Part shown: piece by piece, positions 1 to 9,897 of the stretch
Layout: the number at the start of each line of letters is the position of its first letter
Numbering within the stretch: position 1 is the first letter of the stretch
Assembly (NCBI RefSeq): GCF_014200455.1
Contig: NZ_JACHBW010000003.1
Coordinates: forward strand, 186,001-250,000
Reading direction: 5' to 3'
DNA from: Paraburkholderia bannensis
GTDB lineage: Bacteria; Pseudomonadota; Gammaproteobacteria; Burkholderiales; Burkholderiaceae
DNA: 64,000 bases
The notes under the pieces: generated by a model
The model's database searches: none
What the model saw: the letters and a program-made list of their open reading frames with translations, nothing else
Told to the model about the DNA's origin: nothing
Position numbers and translations under genes: made by a program

Positions 1-728
1 GCGACCACTTCGCCCATGTGCAGGAAGTCCGAATCGCCCGTGTAGTTACCGACCAGACCACCGGCTTCGGTGATGAGCAACGCGCCTGCGGCGACGTCCC
101 ACGGGTTGAGGCCCTGTTCGAAGAAACCGTCCATGCGGCCCGCGGCGACGTTCGCCAGATCGAGCGCGGCGGCGCCCGGGCGGCGCAGGCCGGCGCAGGC
201 GTTGGTCATGTCGGCGAACAGTTCGCAATAGCTGTCCAGACCGTCCTTTTCGCGGAACGGGAAGCCCGTGCCGATCAGGCCGTCGGCCAGGCGGTCGCGG
301 CGACCGACGCGGATACGGCGGTCGTTCAGGAACGCTCCGCGGCCGCGCGAGGCGGTGAACAGGTCATTGCGGGTCGGGTCATAGACGACGGCCTGCGTGA
401 TGACGCCCCTGTGCACCAGCGCGATCGACACGCAGTAGTACTGGAAGCCGTGGATGAAGTTGGTGGTGCCGTCGAGCGGATCGATGATCCACTGGTATTC
501 CGATTCGTTGTCCGATTCGCCCGATTCTTCGGCGAGGATCGCGTGATCCGGGTAGGCGGTCTTGAGCGTCTCGATGATGGCGGCTTCGGCGGCCTTGTCG
601 ACCTCCGTGACGAAATCGTTGTGCTGCTTCTTCGCGACCTGCACGAGGTCGAGATCGAGCGACGCGCGGTTGATGATCTGTCCGGCGCGGCGCGCGGCCT
701 TGACAGCGATGTTGAGCATGGGATGCAT
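1..728 (-). CDS. suhB: Inositol monophosphatase family protein SuhB (3' end beyond window)
   Basis: Partial gene read leftward; 242 codons are present and the last roughly 25 residues lie outside the window. The ATG at 728 gives [17 protein letters not shown]. The family hydrolyses inositol monophosphate using Mg2+, and in E. coli SuhB also joins the rRNA antitermination complex. Metal-site motifs are visible: Glu67-Glu68 (LAEESGE), the DPLDGTTN loop at about 83-90 and a C-terminal WDVAAGALL motif near 211. It is divergent from trmJ across a 371-base gap. The family assignment is firm; the physiological role (phosphatase or rRNA-processing factor) is inferred from the family. Confidence 0.95.
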   Translation of the reverse strand, partial: MHPMLNIAVKAARRAGQIINRASLDLDLVQVAKKQHNDFVTEVDKAAEAAIIETLKTAYPDHAILAEESGESDNESEYQWIIDPLDGTTNFIHGFQYYCVSIALVHRGVITQAVVYDPTRNDLFTASRGRGAFLNDRRIRVGRRDRLADGLIGTGFPFREKDGLDSYCELFADMTNACAGLRRPGAAALDLANVAAGRMDGFFEQGLNPWDVAAGALLITEAGGLVGNYTGDSDFLHMGEVV

Positions 729-1099
729 GAGCCTGGATCCTTGTTGTCCGGCGCGCGCGGGCGACGCGGCGCACGGGGGGCGAAGATAAAAGCGTCTAAC
801 GATTGGACAGGGCGCGAGCCGCGCGTTTTAGCTGCGCGGCCGGGGCGGTCCTGTCCCGCCAACGGAGACGAATTGGATAAGAGCGGGGCGCGGCGGCCGG
901 CTGGCCAGATATCGGCCCAAAACAGGACGACAAAACGCGCGCGAACCTCGCATTTTACCCGAGTCTTGGGCTTCTGGGCTGACGCTGAGCGGGAAAGCTC
1001 GAAAGCCCGTCGCAGTGGCCTTGCCGCCGGACCGGATAGGCCAGGGATGCAAGGCGCGATAACATACGCTCTTCTATCCGCCGTTCTTCGAGATTCATC
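729..1099. other. Divergent intergenic region suhB/trmJ
   Basis: 371 bases between two divergent genes, so it should hold both promoters. An AT-richer stretch near 784-800 could carry a leftward suhB promoter, and the GATAACAT element near 1060 could be a -10 for trmJ. Neither has a convincing -35. No coding region is supported: the long open frame running through it is the antisense of suhB continued into trmJ. Confidence 0.5.
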
Positions 1100-1972
1100 T
1101 TGGTGCAGCTCCCCGATTCACATTCCGTCCACGCCGCTCATTCCCCGGACGCCCACGAACCGCTGCGTGGCGGTTTCACTTCCACGCGCTTCGTGCTGGT
1201 CGAGCCGAGCCATCCCGGCAACGTCGGCGCGGCGGCGCGCGCGATCAAGACCATGGGTTTTTCCCGCCTGGTGCTGGTCGCGCCGCGCGTGCCGCAGGTC
1301 CAGCTCGATCCCGAAGCGATCGCCATGGCCAGCGGCGCCGACGACGTGCTCGCTGCCGTCCACGTCGTCCCGACCCTCGCCGACGCGCTGGCAGGCACGC
1401 AATGGTCGCTGGCGCTCACGGCGCGCACGCGCGAATACGGGCCGCCGCCCGCCGCGCCGCGCCATGCGGTGCAGGACGCCTGCCGCCAGGTCGCGGCGCA
1501 CGGCGAAATCGCGCTGGTGTTCGGCAACGAGCGCACGGGGCTCTCGAATGAGGATGTCGAGCGTTGCAGCGCGCTTGCGCATATTCCGGCCAATCCGGCC
1601 TATAGCTCGCTCAATCTTGCCCAGGCGGTGCAGGTGCTCGCGTACGAGTTGCGCATGGCGTATCTCGACGACAGCGGTGCGGGTACGGCTCTGCCTGCGG
1701 CCGGTGCCGCCGGTGCCGCCGATGCTGCTCTGCGGGGCGCGCCCGGCACGGCCACGCCGCTTGCCACCAGCGACGACATCGAGCGCATGTACGTGCACCT
1801 CGAAAACGCGCTGATCGCGCTCGATTTTCTCGATCCGGCCAATCCGAAGAAGCTGATGTCGCGTCTGCGGCGGCTCTTTGCGCGCTCGGGGCTCGAACGC
1901 GAGGAAGTCAATATCGTGCGCGGCATCGCCAAACACATCCTGATGCTCAAGGGCTCGGATAGCGGCAAATAG
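1100..1972 (+). CDS. trmJ: tRNA (cytidine/uridine-32-2'-O)-methyltransferase TrmJ
   Basis: SPOUT-class methyltransferase that 2'-O-methylates position 32 in the tRNA anticodon loop using SAM. The N-terminal substrate-binding strand and helix (EPSHPGNVGAAARAIKTMGF, about 35-54), the knot motif FGNERTGLSN (141-150) and SSLNLAQAV (169-177) are all typical. A helical C-terminal extension (about 225-290) ends the protein. An Ala/Gly-rich insert sits around 191-215. The start is uncertain: TTG at 1100 or GTG at 1103 precede the conserved block, with no clear Shine-Dalgarno sequence. It is followed after 205 bases by cysE. Confidence 0.9.
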   Translation: MVQLPDSHSVHAAHSPDAHEPLRGGFTSTRFVLVEPSHPGNVGAAARAIKTMGFSRLVLVAPRVPQVQLDPEAIAMASGADDVLAAVHVVPTLADALAGTQWSLALTARTREYGPPPAAPRHAVQDACRQVAAHGEIALVFGNERTGLSNEDVERCSALAHIPANPAYSSLNLAQAVQVLAYELRMAYLDDSGAGTALPAAGAAGAADAALRGAPGTATPLATSDDIERMYVHLENALIALDFLDPANPKKLMSRLRRLFARSGLEREEVNIVRGIAKHILMLKGSDSGK

Positions 1973-2177
1973 GCGGCGAGGCCACGCAGCGTCCAACCTT
2001 GCTGCCTGCGGGGGCTTGCAGGCCGCCGCGCGCCTTTCGCCTACAATCGCTTGCACATCATAAGCAAATCGGCGCGGCTGCTAAGGCCGAGCGCGAGCCC
2101 GAGCCGCGCACCGGACTGGCGTGCGCGAAGCGTGGCCGTGCCATCCCCATGTTCCTCACGTCCAGCGTCTGACAGCC

Positions 2178-2999
2178 ATGTTCAAGAGACTTCGCGAAGA
2201 CATCGCCACGATCCGCGAGCGCGATCCCGCCGCCCGCAGCGCCTGGGAAGTCCTGACCTGTTATCCGGGTCTGCATGCGCTCGTCCTGCATCGCTTCGCG
2301 CACGCCTGCTGGCGGGCCAAACGCCGCTGGCTTGCGCGCTACGTCTCGCAGCTTGCGCGCTTTCTGACCGGTATCGAGATTCACCCCGGCGCGACGATCG
2401 GACGGCGCGTGTTTATCGATCACGGCATGGGCGTCGTGATCGGCGAGACGGCCGAAGTCGGCGACGATTGCACCATCTATCAAGGCGTGACGCTCGGCGG
2501 CACCTCGCTCACGCGCGGCGCCAAGCGCCATCCGACGCTCGGGCCGGGCGTGATCGTGGGTGCGGGCGCCAAAGTGCTGGGCGGATTCACGGTGGGTGCG
2601 CAGGCGAAGATCGGCTCGAACGCTGTGGTGGTCAAGCCGGTGCCGGCGGGCGGTACGGCCGTCGGTAATCCGGCGCGAATCATCGCACCGGCGAAGAGCG
2701 AACCGGCGCAGGCCAAGCCTGCGTCCGCGCGCGAGGGTTTCTGCGCGTATGGCCTCACGCCGAACGCGGACGATCCTGTTTCGCTCGCCATTCATGGCCT
2801 GATCGACCACGCATCCACGCAAACGCAGCGCGTGGATGCGATCGTGGCGGCGCTTGAGCGGTTGGGCGCGCGCCTGGAGGCACTGCATGGCGCGGATGCG
2901 GCGCTTGTGGAGTTGCGCCGCTTGTCGGCGGGCCTGGAGGGCGGGGCGGTGGCGCAGGAATCCGTCAGGGCTGAGGCAGACGTGTCAGCACACGTTTGA
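2178..2999 (+). CDS. cysE: Serine O-acetyltransferase CysE
   Basis: Makes O-acetyl-L-serine from serine and acetyl-CoA, the committed step to cysteine. 273 residues from the ATG at 2178; an open frame continues upstream, but the [20 protein letters not shown] start matches the family. It has an N-terminal helical part (1-65) and a left-handed beta-helix of hexapeptide repeats (about 66-170). Candidate catalytic residues are His82 in DHGMG and His118 in KRHP. A TACAAT element at about 2042 may be a -10. The roughly 100-residue tail after the beta-helix includes a block ([19 protein letters not shown]) resembling short beta-proteobacterial SATs, then a variable helix. A strong terminator follows. 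Confidence 0.95.
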   Translation: MFKRLREDIATIRERDPAARSAWEVLTCYPGLHALVLHRFAHACWRAKRRWLARYVSQLARFLTGIEIHPGATIGRRVFIDHGMGVVIGETAEVGDDCTIYQGVTLGGTSLTRGAKRHPTLGPGVIVGAGAKVLGGFTVGAQAKIGSNAVVVKPVPAGGTAVGNPARIIAPAKSEPAQAKPASAREGFCAYGLTPNADDPVSLAIHGLIDHASTQTQRVDAIVAALERLGARLEALHGADAALVELRRLSAGLEGGAVAQESVRAEADVSAHV

Positions 3000-3025
3000 T
3001 CGTTTATCTGCTGCATCTCGGGATA

Positions 3026-3055
3026 GAAAAAAACAGCCGCTGAGCGGCTGTTTTC
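3026..3055. terminator. Bidirectional intrinsic terminator cysE / lpxH
   Basis: Stem ACAGCCGC / GCGGCTGT (3033-3040 and 3044-3051) with loop TGA, flanked by an A-run on the left and TTTT on the right. It can therefore end both rightward cysE and the leftward lpxH operon. Confidence 0.9.
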
Positions 3056-3083
3056 ATTTCATGATCCGTGAGAACTGATTGTC

Positions 3084-3896
3084 TCAATCGAGCGGCAACA
3101 TCCTGAAGCCCTCCGCATCCACGCGCAGATAACCGCCGCGCGGCGTGCCGTGGTCGAGTTCCCAGTCGGGCAGCACCCAGCGCGTGCCGCCGGGTTCGGC
3201 ATGACGCGCAGGCCGGTGCGTGTGCCCGTGAATAATCATGTTTGCGCGTGCGCGTTTGAAAAGCGCCGCGACACCTTTGGCGGTGACGTCGTATTTCGCA
3301 TCGTTGGGCGAAACGGGCCGTTCGCGCCCGGCTTCGCTCTTGCGCCGCATGCGCTCGGCCAGCGCCCGGCGCCAGCGAAACGGCCATGCCAGAAACAGCA
3401 TTTGCGCCGCGCGGTTGCGCGCGAGCGTGCGAAACAACTGATAGCCGCGGTCGTCGGTGCACAGCGCGTCGCCGTGCGCGAGCGCGATGCGCGTGCCGAA
3501 CGCGGTGATGGCGATCGGGTCGGGCAGCCAGATCGCGCCCGCGGCTTTCATGAAGCGCTTGCCCATCAGGAAGTCGCGGTTGCCGTGCATGATGTAGAGC
3601 GCGATGCCGCGCTCGGAGAGCGTATGCATCAGCGCGGCCATGCGCGCGACAAACGGTTCGACGAGCATGTCGTCGCCGATCCAGTATTCGAAGAGGTCGC
3701 CGAGTATGAAGACCGAGTCGGCCTGGTCGGCCGAGACCCGGATGAAATGTTCAAACGCGGCGACCGTGCGCGGAATCGCTTCGCTCAAATGCAGGTCGGA
3801 AATGAACAGGAAGGGACGCGCCGCGTGCGGGCGTTTGCCCTCGCCGGGCACGCCCGCGGCGGCCATCCCCAATCCCCGTGTCTTTTCCTGCAGCAT
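3084..3896 (-). CDS. lpxH: UDP-2,3-diacylglucosamine diphosphatase LpxH
   Basis: Peripheral inner-membrane Mn2+ hydrolase that turns UDP-2,3-diacylglucosamine into lipid X plus UMP in lipid A synthesis. Calcineurin-like metal motifs are present in order: SDLHL (Asp34, His36), GDLFEYWIGDD (66-76), HGNRDF (104-109) and HGHTHRP near 225. It has about 27 residues before the first strand, so Met11 (start at 3866) is an alternative; the longer start is kept because the extension is open and compositionally similar. It is the last gene of a leftward TPR-cyclophilin-cyclophilin-lpxH group, 57 bases after ppiB, ended by the terminator at 3026-3055. Confidence 0.94.
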   Translation of the reverse strand: MLQEKTRGLGMAAAGVPGEGKRPHAARPFLFISDLHLSEAIPRTVAAFEHFIRVSADQADSVFILGDLFEYWIGDDMLVEPFVARMAALMHTLSERGIALYIMHGNRDFLMGKRFMKAAGAIWLPDPIAITAFGTRIALAHGDALCTDDRGYQLFRTLARNRAAQMLFLAWPFRWRRALAERMRRKSEAGRERPVSPNDAKYDVTAKGVAALFKRARANMIIHGHTHRPARHAEPGGTRWVLPDWELDHGTPRGGYLRVDAEGFRMLPLD

Positions 3897-3953
3897 CGAT
3901 GAAGCGTGCGCCGTTACGTTAATTCAAGCCGATCGTTCAAGCGTGCGTCGCGA

Positions 3954-4448
3954 TTACTCGACGACGACAGCCTTTTCGATCACGACGTCGTCGACCGGCA
4001 CGTCCTGATGGAAGCCCTTCGAGCCGGTCTTGACCGACTTGATCTTCTCGACCACGTCCAGGCCGTCGACGACCTTGCCGAACACAGCGTAGCCCCAGCC
4101 TTGCGGCGTCGGCGACGAGTGATTCAGGAAGTCGTTGTCGGCGACGTTGATGAAGAACTGTGCCGATGCCGAGTGCGGATCATTGGTGCGTGCCATGGCG
4201 ACCGAGCCGCGCACGTTTTTCAGGCCGTTGTTCGCTTCGTTTTCGATCGGCGCCTGGGTCGGCTTTTGCTTCATGCCGGCTTCGAAACCGCCGCCCTGGA
4301 TCATGAAGCCGTCGATGACGCGGTGGAACACCGTGCCGTCATAGTGGCCGCTCTTGACGTATTCGAGGAAGTTGGCGACCGTCTTCGGTGCCTTCGCGGC
4401 GTCGAGTTCGAGCTTGATGACGCCGTGGTTCGTATGCAGTTCGACCAT
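3954..4448 (-). CDS. ppiB: Cytoplasmic peptidyl-prolyl isomerase (cyclophilin B type)
   Basis: 164-residue cyclophilin without a signal peptide, catalysing cis-trans isomerisation of prolyl bonds in the cytoplasm. The active-site block [15 protein letters not shown], the [17 protein letters not shown] segment and [15 protein letters not shown] are classic. A good Shine-Dalgarno sequence (AAAGGAT) precedes the ATG at 4448. Its paralogue lies 123 bases upstream in the same direction, so the two probably share a transcript and arose by tandem duplication. Confidence 0.96.
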   Translation of the reverse strand: MVELHTNHGVIKLELDAAKAPKTVANFLEYVKSGHYDGTVFHRVIDGFMIQGGGFEAGMKQKPTQAPIENEANNGLKNVRGSVAMARTNDPHSASAQFFINVADNDFLNHSSPTPQGWGYAVFGKVVDGLDVVEKIKSVKTGSKGFHQDVPVDDVVIEKAVVVE

Positions 4449-4571
4449 GATGGAATCCTTTGTCTGTGGCTGGGGGAGTGGGGCGGCGCAGTGCCGGTAC
4501 GAGGCGGGACGTCTGCCTTCGCGTGTACCGGCGCCACGCCGCGCGGAGAATGAGGGGTGACGCAGCGCTGA

Positions 4572-5159
4572 TTACTTGCCGATGAGCGTAGCCGACTGGA
4601 TCACGATTTCCTTTTGCGGCACATCGGACATCGGGCCGCGCGAGGTGGTGGGCGCCGCTTCGATCTTCTTCACGACGTCCATGCCCTGGGTGACCTTGCC
4701 GAACACCGCGTAACCGTTGCCATCCGGATTCGGATAGTCGAGGTTGGCGTTATCCACCGTGTTGATGAAGAACTGCGCGGTCGCCGAATTCGGGTCGCTG
4801 GTGCGCGCCATCGCCAGCGCGCCGGCCTGGTTTTTCAGGCCGTTCTTGCTTTCGAGCGCGATAGGCACGCGCGTAGGCTTCTCGACGAAGCTCGTGGTGT
4901 AGCCGCCGCCCTGGATCATGAAGCCGCGAATCACGCGATGAAAGATCGTGCCGTTGTACTGGCCGGCCTTCACGTACTGGAGGAAATTGTCGACGGTCTT
5001 CGGCGCTTTCTCGGGATAGAGCTCGACGCGAATGTCGCCTTCACTGGTCTTGAGCAGCACCTGCGGATGCGCGGCCTGGCCTTGCGGGGCCGACTGCGCG
5101 AAAGCGGGGGCGTTCGCGATCAGGGCGGCGCTGCCAAGCGCCAACATCAACCATTTCAT
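4572..5159 (-). CDS. ppiA: Periplasmic peptidyl-prolyl isomerase (cyclophilin A type)
   Basis: 195 residues beginning with a Sec signal peptide (MKWLMLALGSAALIANAPAFA, cleavage after AFA). The enzyme therefore acts in the periplasm, isomerising prolyl bonds during envelope protein folding. Cyclophilin motifs [32 protein letters not shown] and [15 protein letters not shown] are intact. GAGGAT precedes the ATG. It sits between the TPR gene (99 bases upstream) and ppiB. Calling it ppiA rests on the export signal and cyclophilin fold. Confidence 0.94.
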   Translation of the reverse strand: MKWLMLALGSAALIANAPAFAQSAPQGQAAHPQVLLKTSEGDIRVELYPEKAPKTVDNFLQYVKAGQYNGTIFHRVIRGFMIQGGGYTTSFVEKPTRVPIALESKNGLKNQAGALAMARTSDPNSATAQFFINTVDNANLDYPNPDGNGYAVFGKVTQGMDVVKKIEAAPTTSRGPMSDVPQKEIVIQSATLIGK

Positions 5160-5258
5160 TTGTATCCTCGGAAGTACGGGAAAAACGTGTCGAAGCGCGC
5201 CGCTTGTTTTAATGGCGATGGCGCGCTGCGGCCTGGTTCGACGACTTGAATCGACGAC

Positions 5259-5960
5259 TTAATTTGACGGTGCCATGAAGGGCGGCATCGCCAGCGACCC
5301 GGTCGGGCCGCCGAACTGGTACACCGGATTGTCGAGCATCGGACCCACCCGTGTGGCGCTCGCGCCGGCTTCTGCGGCGGCGCGTGCGGCCCTGGTCGCG
5401 GCCGGCGGATTGACGATCTTGTCGATATCGGCCAGGCGCTGCTGGGTCGCGCCGCTCGTGTGGCCGAGCGTACTCGCGCGGCGATACGAAGCGGAAGCCA
5501 GACGCAGATACAGGTCGCCGAGATTTTCCCACGCGAGCGTGTACGACGGATTGGCCTTGGTGGCCGTCTCCAGCGCGATGCGCGCTTCGTCGTAGTGACC
5601 ATGCTTCGCATAGAGCGCCGCGAGGTTGTTGTACGGCTCGGGCAATTCGGGGTAGGTCTGCGTGAGTTCGGTGAACGCCTCGATGGCGTCGTCGTCGCGG
5701 CCCAGGCGTGCGAGGATGGTCGCACGCTTGAATTTCGCCTGCACGTCGCGCGGGTTCGACTTGATGCGTGTATCCAGTTCGGTGAGCGCAGTGGCCCAAT
5801 TGTGCTGGGCAATTGCACTGTCTGCGCCGGGCGTGCCGTCGGTCGTCGCGGGAGGCGCTGCATGGGCTGCGCGAGCGCCGCTCAGAACGATCGCGACGCT
5901 CGCGAGAGCCGCCATGGCAAAGGTCGCAGCGCGAGGCGCGCGGCCGCTGGAAGATTTCAT
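5259..5960 (-). CDS. Exported tetratricopeptide repeat protein
   Basis: 233 residues from ATG 5960. MKSSSGRAPRAATFAMAALA begins a signal peptide with likely cleavage after AHA. Two to three TPR units follow (about 45-150: ALTELDTRIKSNPRDVQAKF, then AIEAFTELTQTYPELPEPYNNLAALY, then ARIALETATKANPSYTLAWENLGDLY). The Ala/Pro-rich tail has no recognised domain. Longer starts exist (5993 and 6194), but a TATAAC element at about 5975-5980 read leftward would lie inside a longer gene, favouring 5960. It heads the leftward group with ppiA, ppiB and lpxH, suggesting an envelope-assembly scaffold; this role is inference. Confidence 0.8.
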   Translation of the reverse strand: MKSSSGRAPRAATFAMAALASVAIVLSGARAAHAAPPATTDGTPGADSAIAQHNWATALTELDTRIKSNPRDVQAKFKRATILARLGRDDDAIEAFTELTQTYPELPEPYNNLAALYAKHGHYDEARIALETATKANPSYTLAWENLGDLYLRLASASYRRASTLGHTSGATQQRLADIDKIVNPPAATRAARAAAEAGASATRVGPMLDNPVYQFGGPTGSLAMPPFMAPSN

Positions 5961-6253
5961 AGGGTGAGGTCGCGGTGTTATACTCCGAGCCATTCTAACA
6001 AAAGGTCTGTGCGTTTCGTCGCGCGCTTTGGCTGCGCGCAGGTTGAGCGCCTGTTCCGGTTCGTTGCAGTTCCGATTCCGGACGGTCGGCTCCCGCGAAA
6101 TGCCCGGCTTTCTTTCGCCACTCGTGGTCGTCTCCGCCCTGATGACTGAATGAGCGCGACTGTATGCAGCCTCGATCAATGCGGTGCCTTGCACCCACGG
6201 GCTGCTGTCGGCGCTGCTGCGGATTTCTTTCGACCCACGTATCCACCGTCTTT

Positions 6254-7654
6254 ATGGAATCACTGCGCATCTACAACACGCTCGCGCGTGACAAGCAAAA
6301 TTTCGTGCCACTTGAGCCCGGCGTCGTACGCATGTACGTCTGTGGCATGACGGTGTACGACTATTGTCACGTTGGCCACGCGCGTGTGATGGTGGTGTTC
6401 GATATTGTGCAGCGCTGGCTGCGCACGCTCGGTTACAAGGTGACCTATGTGCGCAATATCACCGACATCGACGACAAGATCATTCGTCGGGCGGTGGAGA
6501 ACGGCGAAACCATCAAGGCGCTCACCGACCGCTACATCGCGGCGCTGCATGAAGATGCGGATGCGCTCGGCGTCGAGCGTCCCGATCACGAGCCGCGCGC
6601 GACGGCATTCATTCCGCAGATGCTCGACATGATCGGCATGCTGGAAAAGAACGGCTACGCGTATCAGGGTTCGGACGGCGATGTGAATTACGCGGTGCGC
6701 AAGTTCGCGCATTACGGCGCGCTCTCGGGCAAGTCGCTCGAAGACCTGCGTTCGGGCGAACGTGTGGCCGCGAACGATGCCAAGCAGGATCCGCTTGACT
6801 TCGTGCTGTGGAAACAGGCAAAACCGCAAGAGCCGGCGGATACGAGCTGGGACTCGAAGTATGGTCGCGGCCGTCCGGGCTGGCACATCGAATGCTCGGC
6901 GATGGGTTGCACGCTGCTCGGCGATCGTTTCGACATTCATGGCGGCGGCCAGGATCTGCAGTTCCCGCACCATGAGAATGAAATCGCGCAGAGCGAAGGC
7001 GCCACCGGCGAGAAGTTCGTCAATTACTGGATGCACAACGGTTTCGTCAATATCGACAATGAGAAGATGTCGAAGTCGCTCGGCAACTTCTTTACGATCC
7101 GCGAAGTGCTGGCAAAGTACGACGCCGAAGTGGTGCGGTTTTTCATGGCGCGCGCGCATTATCGTTCGCCGCTGAATTACAGCGACGTGCATCTGGACGA
7201 TGCGCGCAATGCACTTACGCGGCTTTATACGGCGCTCAAGGATGTGACGCCGGATGCGGGCGCGCTCGACTGGAACGAAGCGCATGCGCAGCGTTTTGGC
7301 GCGGCGATGAACGACGACTTCAACACGCCGGTCGCCATGTCGGTGCTGTTCGAGTTGGCCAGTGAAGTCAATCGCACGGGCGACGCCGTGCTGGCGCGCC
7401 AGTTGCAGCGCCTTGCGCGCGTGCTTGGCGTGCTGGTGCGCGAGCCGCGTGCGTTCCTTCAGCAAGGCGCAGGCGCGCTCGACGTCGCGGGTGCGCTCGA
7501 CAGCGCCGCGATCGAAGCGAAGATCGCCGCACGCACGGCCGCGAAGCAGGCGAAGCAGTATGCGGAGGCGGACCGGATCCGGGCCGAACTGCTCGATGCC
7601 GGCGTCGCGCTCGAAGACAAACCCGGCGGATTGACCGAGTGGCGCCGCGTTTAA
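6254..7654 (+). CDS. cysS: Cysteinyl-tRNA synthetase
   Basis: 466-residue class I synthetase charging tRNA-Cys. The ATG at 6254 ([20 protein letters not shown]) was chosen over the longer open frame from 6164 because family members begin here. The HIGH-type motif is HVGH (39-42), next to the zinc ligand Cys30 in [17 protein letters not shown] and [15 protein letters not shown] supply the other zinc ligands, and KMSKS lies near residue 269. The C-terminal part ([20 protein letters not shown]) is the anticodon-side helical domain. It is divergent from the TPR gene. Confidence 0.97.
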   Translation: MESLRIYNTLARDKQNFVPLEPGVVRMYVCGMTVYDYCHVGHARVMVVFDIVQRWLRTLGYKVTYVRNITDIDDKIIRRAVENGETIKALTDRYIAALHEDADALGVERPDHEPRATAFIPQMLDMIGMLEKNGYAYQGSDGDVNYAVRKFAHYGALSGKSLEDLRSGERVAANDAKQDPLDFVLWKQAKPQEPADTSWDSKYGRGRPGWHIECSAMGCTLLGDRFDIHGGGQDLQFPHHENEIAQSEGATGEKFVNYWMHNGFVNIDNEKMSKSLGNFFTIREVLAKYDAEVVRFFMARAHYRSPLNYSDVHLDDARNALTRLYTALKDVTPDAGALDWNEAHAQRFGAAMNDDFNTPVAMSVLFELASEVNRTGDAVLARQLQRLARVLGVLVREPRAFLQQGAGALDVAGALDSAAIEAKIAARTAAKQAKQYAEADRIRAELLDAGVALEDKPGGLTEWRRV

Positions 7655-7701
7655 GCGGGCTGTCCAGTTTCCACTGATCGATTCGCGAGGCAGGAGGCAG
7701 G

Positions 7702-8682
7702 ATGGCAACGGCCACGAAGACGCAGGCCAGGCGGCCTGTGTCGCTAACGGGCGCGGCGGGCGACGAAACGAGCCCGGCCGCACGACGTGCGGCGCGCGGT
7801 GGCGCGCTCACGGCGCAACAGGAAGCCGAAGGCGCCAAGGCGGCCGGCGCGAAGAAGGGCACGGCGAAGGCGGGGGCCGCTCGCGGTGCGAAAGCGCAGC
7901 CGCAAGCCGATGACGACGCGCACGCGCTCAATGGCGCGGCGAAGCCTTCGCGCGCGAAGATCAATGGCGCGGCCATCGACGGTACGGGCATCATGCCCGC
8001 CGCGCAGCCCGAAGCTGCCCAGGGCGACGCCGCGCAAGCCGCAGCCGCGCCTGCGAGCGGCGCGGAGCACGAAGTCGTGCGCCCCGATTACTGGGACCGC
8101 GCCTGTGCGGACCTCGTCAAGCGCGACCGCATTCTCAAGAAGCTGATCCCGAAGTTCGGCCCGGTTCATCTCATGAGCCGCGACGATCCCTTTGTCACGC
8201 TCGCGCGTTCCGTGGTTGGCCAGCAGATTTCGACGGCGGCGGCGCAGGCGCTGTGGAAGCGCGTCGAAGCCGCGTGCCCGAAGCTCGTGCCGCAGCAGTT
8301 CATCAAGTTGGGTCACGAGAAGCTCGCTGCATGCGGGCTGTCGAAGCGCAAGACGGAATACATCCTCGATCTCGCCCAGCATTTCGTCTCGGGCGCGCTC
8401 CACGTGGGCAAGTGGACCACGATGGACGACGAGGACGTGATCGCCGAACTCACCGCCATCCGCGGCATCGGCCGCTGGACCGCCGAAATGTTCCTGATCT
8501 TCAATCTCGCGCGCCCGAACGTGCTGCCGCTTGACGATCTCGGTCTTATCCAGGCGATCAGCGTCAATTACTTCAGCGGCGAACCCGTCACGCGCAGCGA
8601 AGCGCGCGAAGTGGCGGCCAACTGGGAGCCGTGGCGAACCGTCGCAACATGGTATATGTGGCGCAGTCTCGAACACGCTTGA
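7702..8682 (+). CDS. DNA-3-methyladenine glycosylase II family protein (AlkA-like) with long N-terminal tail
   Basis: HhH-GPD base-excision glycosylase. The domain spans about 128-326, with VVGQQISTAAAQALW at 171-185, the helix-hairpin-helix LTAIRGIGRWTAEMF at 250-264 and the catalytic aspartate in LPLDDLGL (Asp278/279). It should remove alkylated purines from DNA. Residues 1-125 are an Ala/Lys/Arg/Gly-rich low-complexity tail reminiscent of histone H1-like DNA-binding tails and absent from E. coli AlkA. AGGCAGGAGGCAGG before the ATG provides a strong ribosome site. It lies 47 bases after cysS. Substrate range is inferred. Confidence 0.9.
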   Translation: MATATKTQARRPVSLTGAAGDETSPAARRAARGGALTAQQEAEGAKAAGAKKGTAKAGAARGAKAQPQADDDAHALNGAAKPSRAKINGAAIDGTGIMPAAQPEAAQGDAAQAAAAPASGAEHEVVRPDYWDRACADLVKRDRILKKLIPKFGPVHLMSRDDPFVTLARSVVGQQISTAAAQALWKRVEAACPKLVPQQFIKLGHEKLAACGLSKRKTEYILDLAQHFVSGALHVGKWTTMDDEDVIAELTAIRGIGRWTAEMFLIFNLARPNVLPLDDLGLIQAISVNYFSGEPVTRSEAREVAANWEPWRTVATWYMWRSLEHA

Positions 8683-8877
8683 GTAAAAGGGGAACGCGGG
8701 CTTCGGTGCGCGCCGCGCGAAGCGGCGGGCGCGGCGGTCCGGCCCTTGTTCTCAGAAGTCTTTCAGCTTGATAAGAATATTTCTATCGTTACCTGTATTC
8801 GATAGTTCCGCTCCGATTTCGACTTCGGCTGGCGCGGTTAGAATACGCGCTGCCGCAAAGTGCAAGGATTCCAACAC

Positions 8878-9849
8878 ATGAAAACCACGTTTCTGGATTT
8901 CGAACAGCCGATCGCTGAACTCGAAGCGAAGATCGAAGAACTGCGCTTCGTTCAGGATGACTCGGCCGTCGATATTTCGGAAGAGATCGATCGCCTGTCG
9001 AAGAAGAGCCAGCAGCTCACCAAGGACCTCTACGCGAACCTCACCCCGTGGCAGGTTTCGCAGATCGCACGTCATCCGCAACGTCCGTACACGCTCGACT
9101 ATGTGCACGAGCTGTTCACCGACTTCCACGAACTGCATGGCGACCGCTCGTTCGCGGACGACCTTTCCGTGGTGGGCGGTCTGGCGCGTTTCAACGGTCA
9201 GGCCTGCATGATCATCGGCCACCAGAAGGGCCGCGACACCAAGGAGCGCGCCGCGCGCAACTTCGGCATGCCGCGTCCGGAAGGCTATCGCAAGGCCGAG
9301 CGCCTGATGCGTCTGGCCGAGAAGTTCGGCCTGCCGATCTTCACCTTCGTCGACACGCCGGGCGCGTACCCTGGCATCGGCGCGGAAGAGCGCGGCCAGT
9401 CGGAAGCGATCGGCCACAACCTTTACGTGATGGCCGAGCTGAAGACGCCGATCATCACGACGATCATCGGCGAAGGCGGTTCGGGCGGTGCGCTCGCGAT
9501 CGCCGTGGCCGACACGGTGATGATGCTGCAATTCTCGACGTACTCGGTGATTTCGCCGGAAGGCTGCGCATCGATCCTGTGGAAGAGCGCTGCGAAGGCG
9601 CCGGACGCCGCTGAAGCGCTGGGCCTCACGGCGCATCGCCTGAAGGCGCTGAACCTGATCGACAAGATCGTCAACGAGCCGCTGGGCGGCGCGCATCGCG
9701 ATCCGAAGGGCATGGCTGCACTGCTGCGCCGCGCGCTGTCCGATTCGCTGCGCCAGTTCCAGGGCATGAGCATCGCCGAACTCAAGGAGCGCCGCTTCGA
9801 GCGCCTGATGGCGTACGGCAAGTTCAAGGAAACGACGCCGGGCGCGTAA
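8878..9849 (+). CDS. accA: Acetyl-CoA carboxylase carboxyltransferase subunit alpha
   Basis: 323 residues. With AccD it transfers the carboxyl group from biotinyl-BCCP to acetyl-CoA, giving malonyl-CoA for fatty acid synthesis. The start at ATG 8878 ([20 protein letters not shown]) has AAGGAT just upstream; an in-frame GTG at 8860 is less likely. Family hallmarks include the N-terminal helical pair, [36 protein letters not shown] and [16 protein letters not shown]. The preceding 195 bases contain an AT-rich stretch (8760-8800) and a TAGAAT element at about 8839, candidates for its promoter. Confidence 0.97.
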   Translation: MKTTFLDFEQPIAELEAKIEELRFVQDDSAVDISEEIDRLSKKSQQLTKDLYANLTPWQVSQIARHPQRPYTLDYVHELFTDFHELHGDRSFADDLSVVGGLARFNGQACMIIGHQKGRDTKERAARNFGMPRPEGYRKAERLMRLAEKFGLPIFTFVDTPGAYPGIGAEERGQSEAIGHNLYVMAELKTPIITTIIGEGGSGGALAIAVADTVMMLQFSTYSVISPEGCASILWKSAAKAPDAAEALGLTAHRLKALNLIDKIVNEPLGGAHRDPKGMAALLRRALSDSLRQFQGMSIAELKERRFERLMAYGKFKETTPGA

Positions 9850-9897
9850 GGCGCACGACGTCATCACTGTCAGCCGGCGCGCGAGCGCCGTCAAAAC

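Noticed and set aside
18..1814. 598-codon plus-strand frame across suhB and trmJ
   Set aside because: Antisense to suhB then out of frame with trmJ; explained by base composition.
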